DNA from: Clostridiales bacterium
Lineage (GTDB): Bacteria; Bacillota; Clostridia; Oscillospirales; QAMX01
Direction of reading: 5' to 3'
Length of the DNA: 5,523 bases
NCBI GenBank assembly: GCA_016285815.1
Contig: JAEERN010000045.1
Span: 1-5,523 of the forward strand
This document shows positions 5,279-5,523 of this stretch, one piece after another. How positions within the stretch are numbered: position 1 is the first letter of the stretch; each line of letters opens with the position of its first letter. The notes under the pieces are model-generated. The model saw nothing but the letters and a program-made list of their open reading frames with translations, was not told the DNA's origin and searched no databases. Made by a program: the position numbers and the translations under genes.

Positions 5279-5523
5279 GAAAGGATGGTCTCTTCTCCGG
5301 CCCCGCTGGACTCGATCCCGACGAAGGCCGTCACAGATTTGGAAGGCGACATCAGCAGGCTGTCGTTCAGCCCCAGCCCGATCCGTTTGCCGCACTCCAG
5401 CGCGGCGAACACGTCCCGCTGGAACGCCAGCGGCAGATCGCCGTACCCCGGGCTGAAGCGGGGCCGGACCGGCCGGCCCGCGGCCGCGGCCAGCTCGGCG
5501 CAGAACGCGTCGCAGAGGGCCTC
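5266..5523 (-). CDS. Free-standing methionine synthase reactivation domain (partial, C-terminal end)
   Basis: The minus strand is open from the right edge to a TGA at 5266-5268, giving 85 residues; the start lies outside the window. The sequence RPRFSPGYGDLP (residues 20-31 of the visible part) is the signature of the AdoMet-binding MetH activation domain, matching the RPAPGYPACP region of E. coli MetH. The following AALECGKRIGLGLNDSLLMSPSKSVTAFVGI portion, in shorter blocks ALECGKRIGLGLNDS and LLMSPSKSVTAF, aligns with the ELLDVEKHTGMKLTES and WPGASVSG region of that domain. Its expected role is to bind S-adenosylmethionine and, with an electron donor, remethylate cob(II)alamin in the short MetH encoded 34 bases downstream. 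Such split systems are known in Thermotoga and many Clostridia. The C-terminal 15 residues after VGIESS are not conserved to my knowledge. The identification rests on motif recognition of a fragment. Confidence 0.9.
   Translation of the reverse strand, partial: EALCDAFCAELAAAAGRPVRPRFSPGYGDLPLAFQRDVFAALECGKRIGLGLNDSLLMSPSKSVTAFVGIESSGAGEETILSARP

Noticed and set aside
1..5523. Mobile element, CRISPR array, tRNA or rRNA, or a new defence-like system
   Set aside because: No transposase, integrase, spaced repeat array, cloverleaf or rRNA segment was seen. All major open frames are explained by known housekeeping families.

Overview
The window is GC-rich and its genes use mostly G or C at third codon positions. 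It holds compact housekeeping genes separated by short intergenic gaps with rho-independent terminators. Protein content (cytosolic M3B oligoendopeptidase F, a YfcE-type phosphodiesterase, and a cobalamin-dependent methionine synthase lacking its reactivation domain with that domain encoded separately beside it), strong AGGAGG-like ribosome sites and sigma-A/sigma-70 consensus promoters fit a high-GC anaerobic Firmicute, perhaps a Clostridia/Oscillospiraceae relative. This placement is inferred from gene style, not from a marker gene.

Layout from left to right. (1) Positions 1-81 hold the last 26 codons of an unidentified plus-strand gene, followed by a hairpin (90-113) and a bidirectional terminator (146-179). 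(2) A minus-strand yfcE-type metallophosphoesterase (207-719) converges on that terminator. (3) The divergent intergenic region 720-900 has a perfect-consensus promoter for the phosphoesterase and an extended -10 promoter for the next gene. (4) pepF, a complete 601-residue oligoendopeptidase F, is on the plus strand (901-2706). (5) A second hairpin plus bidirectional terminator (2715-2786) separates it from convergent metH. (6) metH is on the minus strand (2805-5231); its 808 residues carry homocysteine, folate, cap and cobalamin modules but no AdoMet-binding reactivation module. (7) Immediately upstream in the same direction (5266-5523, running off the right edge) is the C-terminal part of a free-standing MetH reactivation domain, joined to metH by a 34-base gap containing a strong hairpin.

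The right half is therefore a two-gene split methionine synthase operon. The upstream protein would rescue cob(II)alamin-inactivated MetH by AdoMet-dependent reductive methylation, and MetH transfers the methyl group of methyl-tetrahydrofolate to homocysteine. pepF and yfcE are single-gene units with their own promoters and have no evident functional link to methionine synthesis. I found no mobile element, CRISPR array, RNA gene or clearly new system. The points most worth a second look are the split MetH with its intercistronic hairpin, the operator-like palindrome on the yfcE start site, and the paired-hairpin 3' ends.
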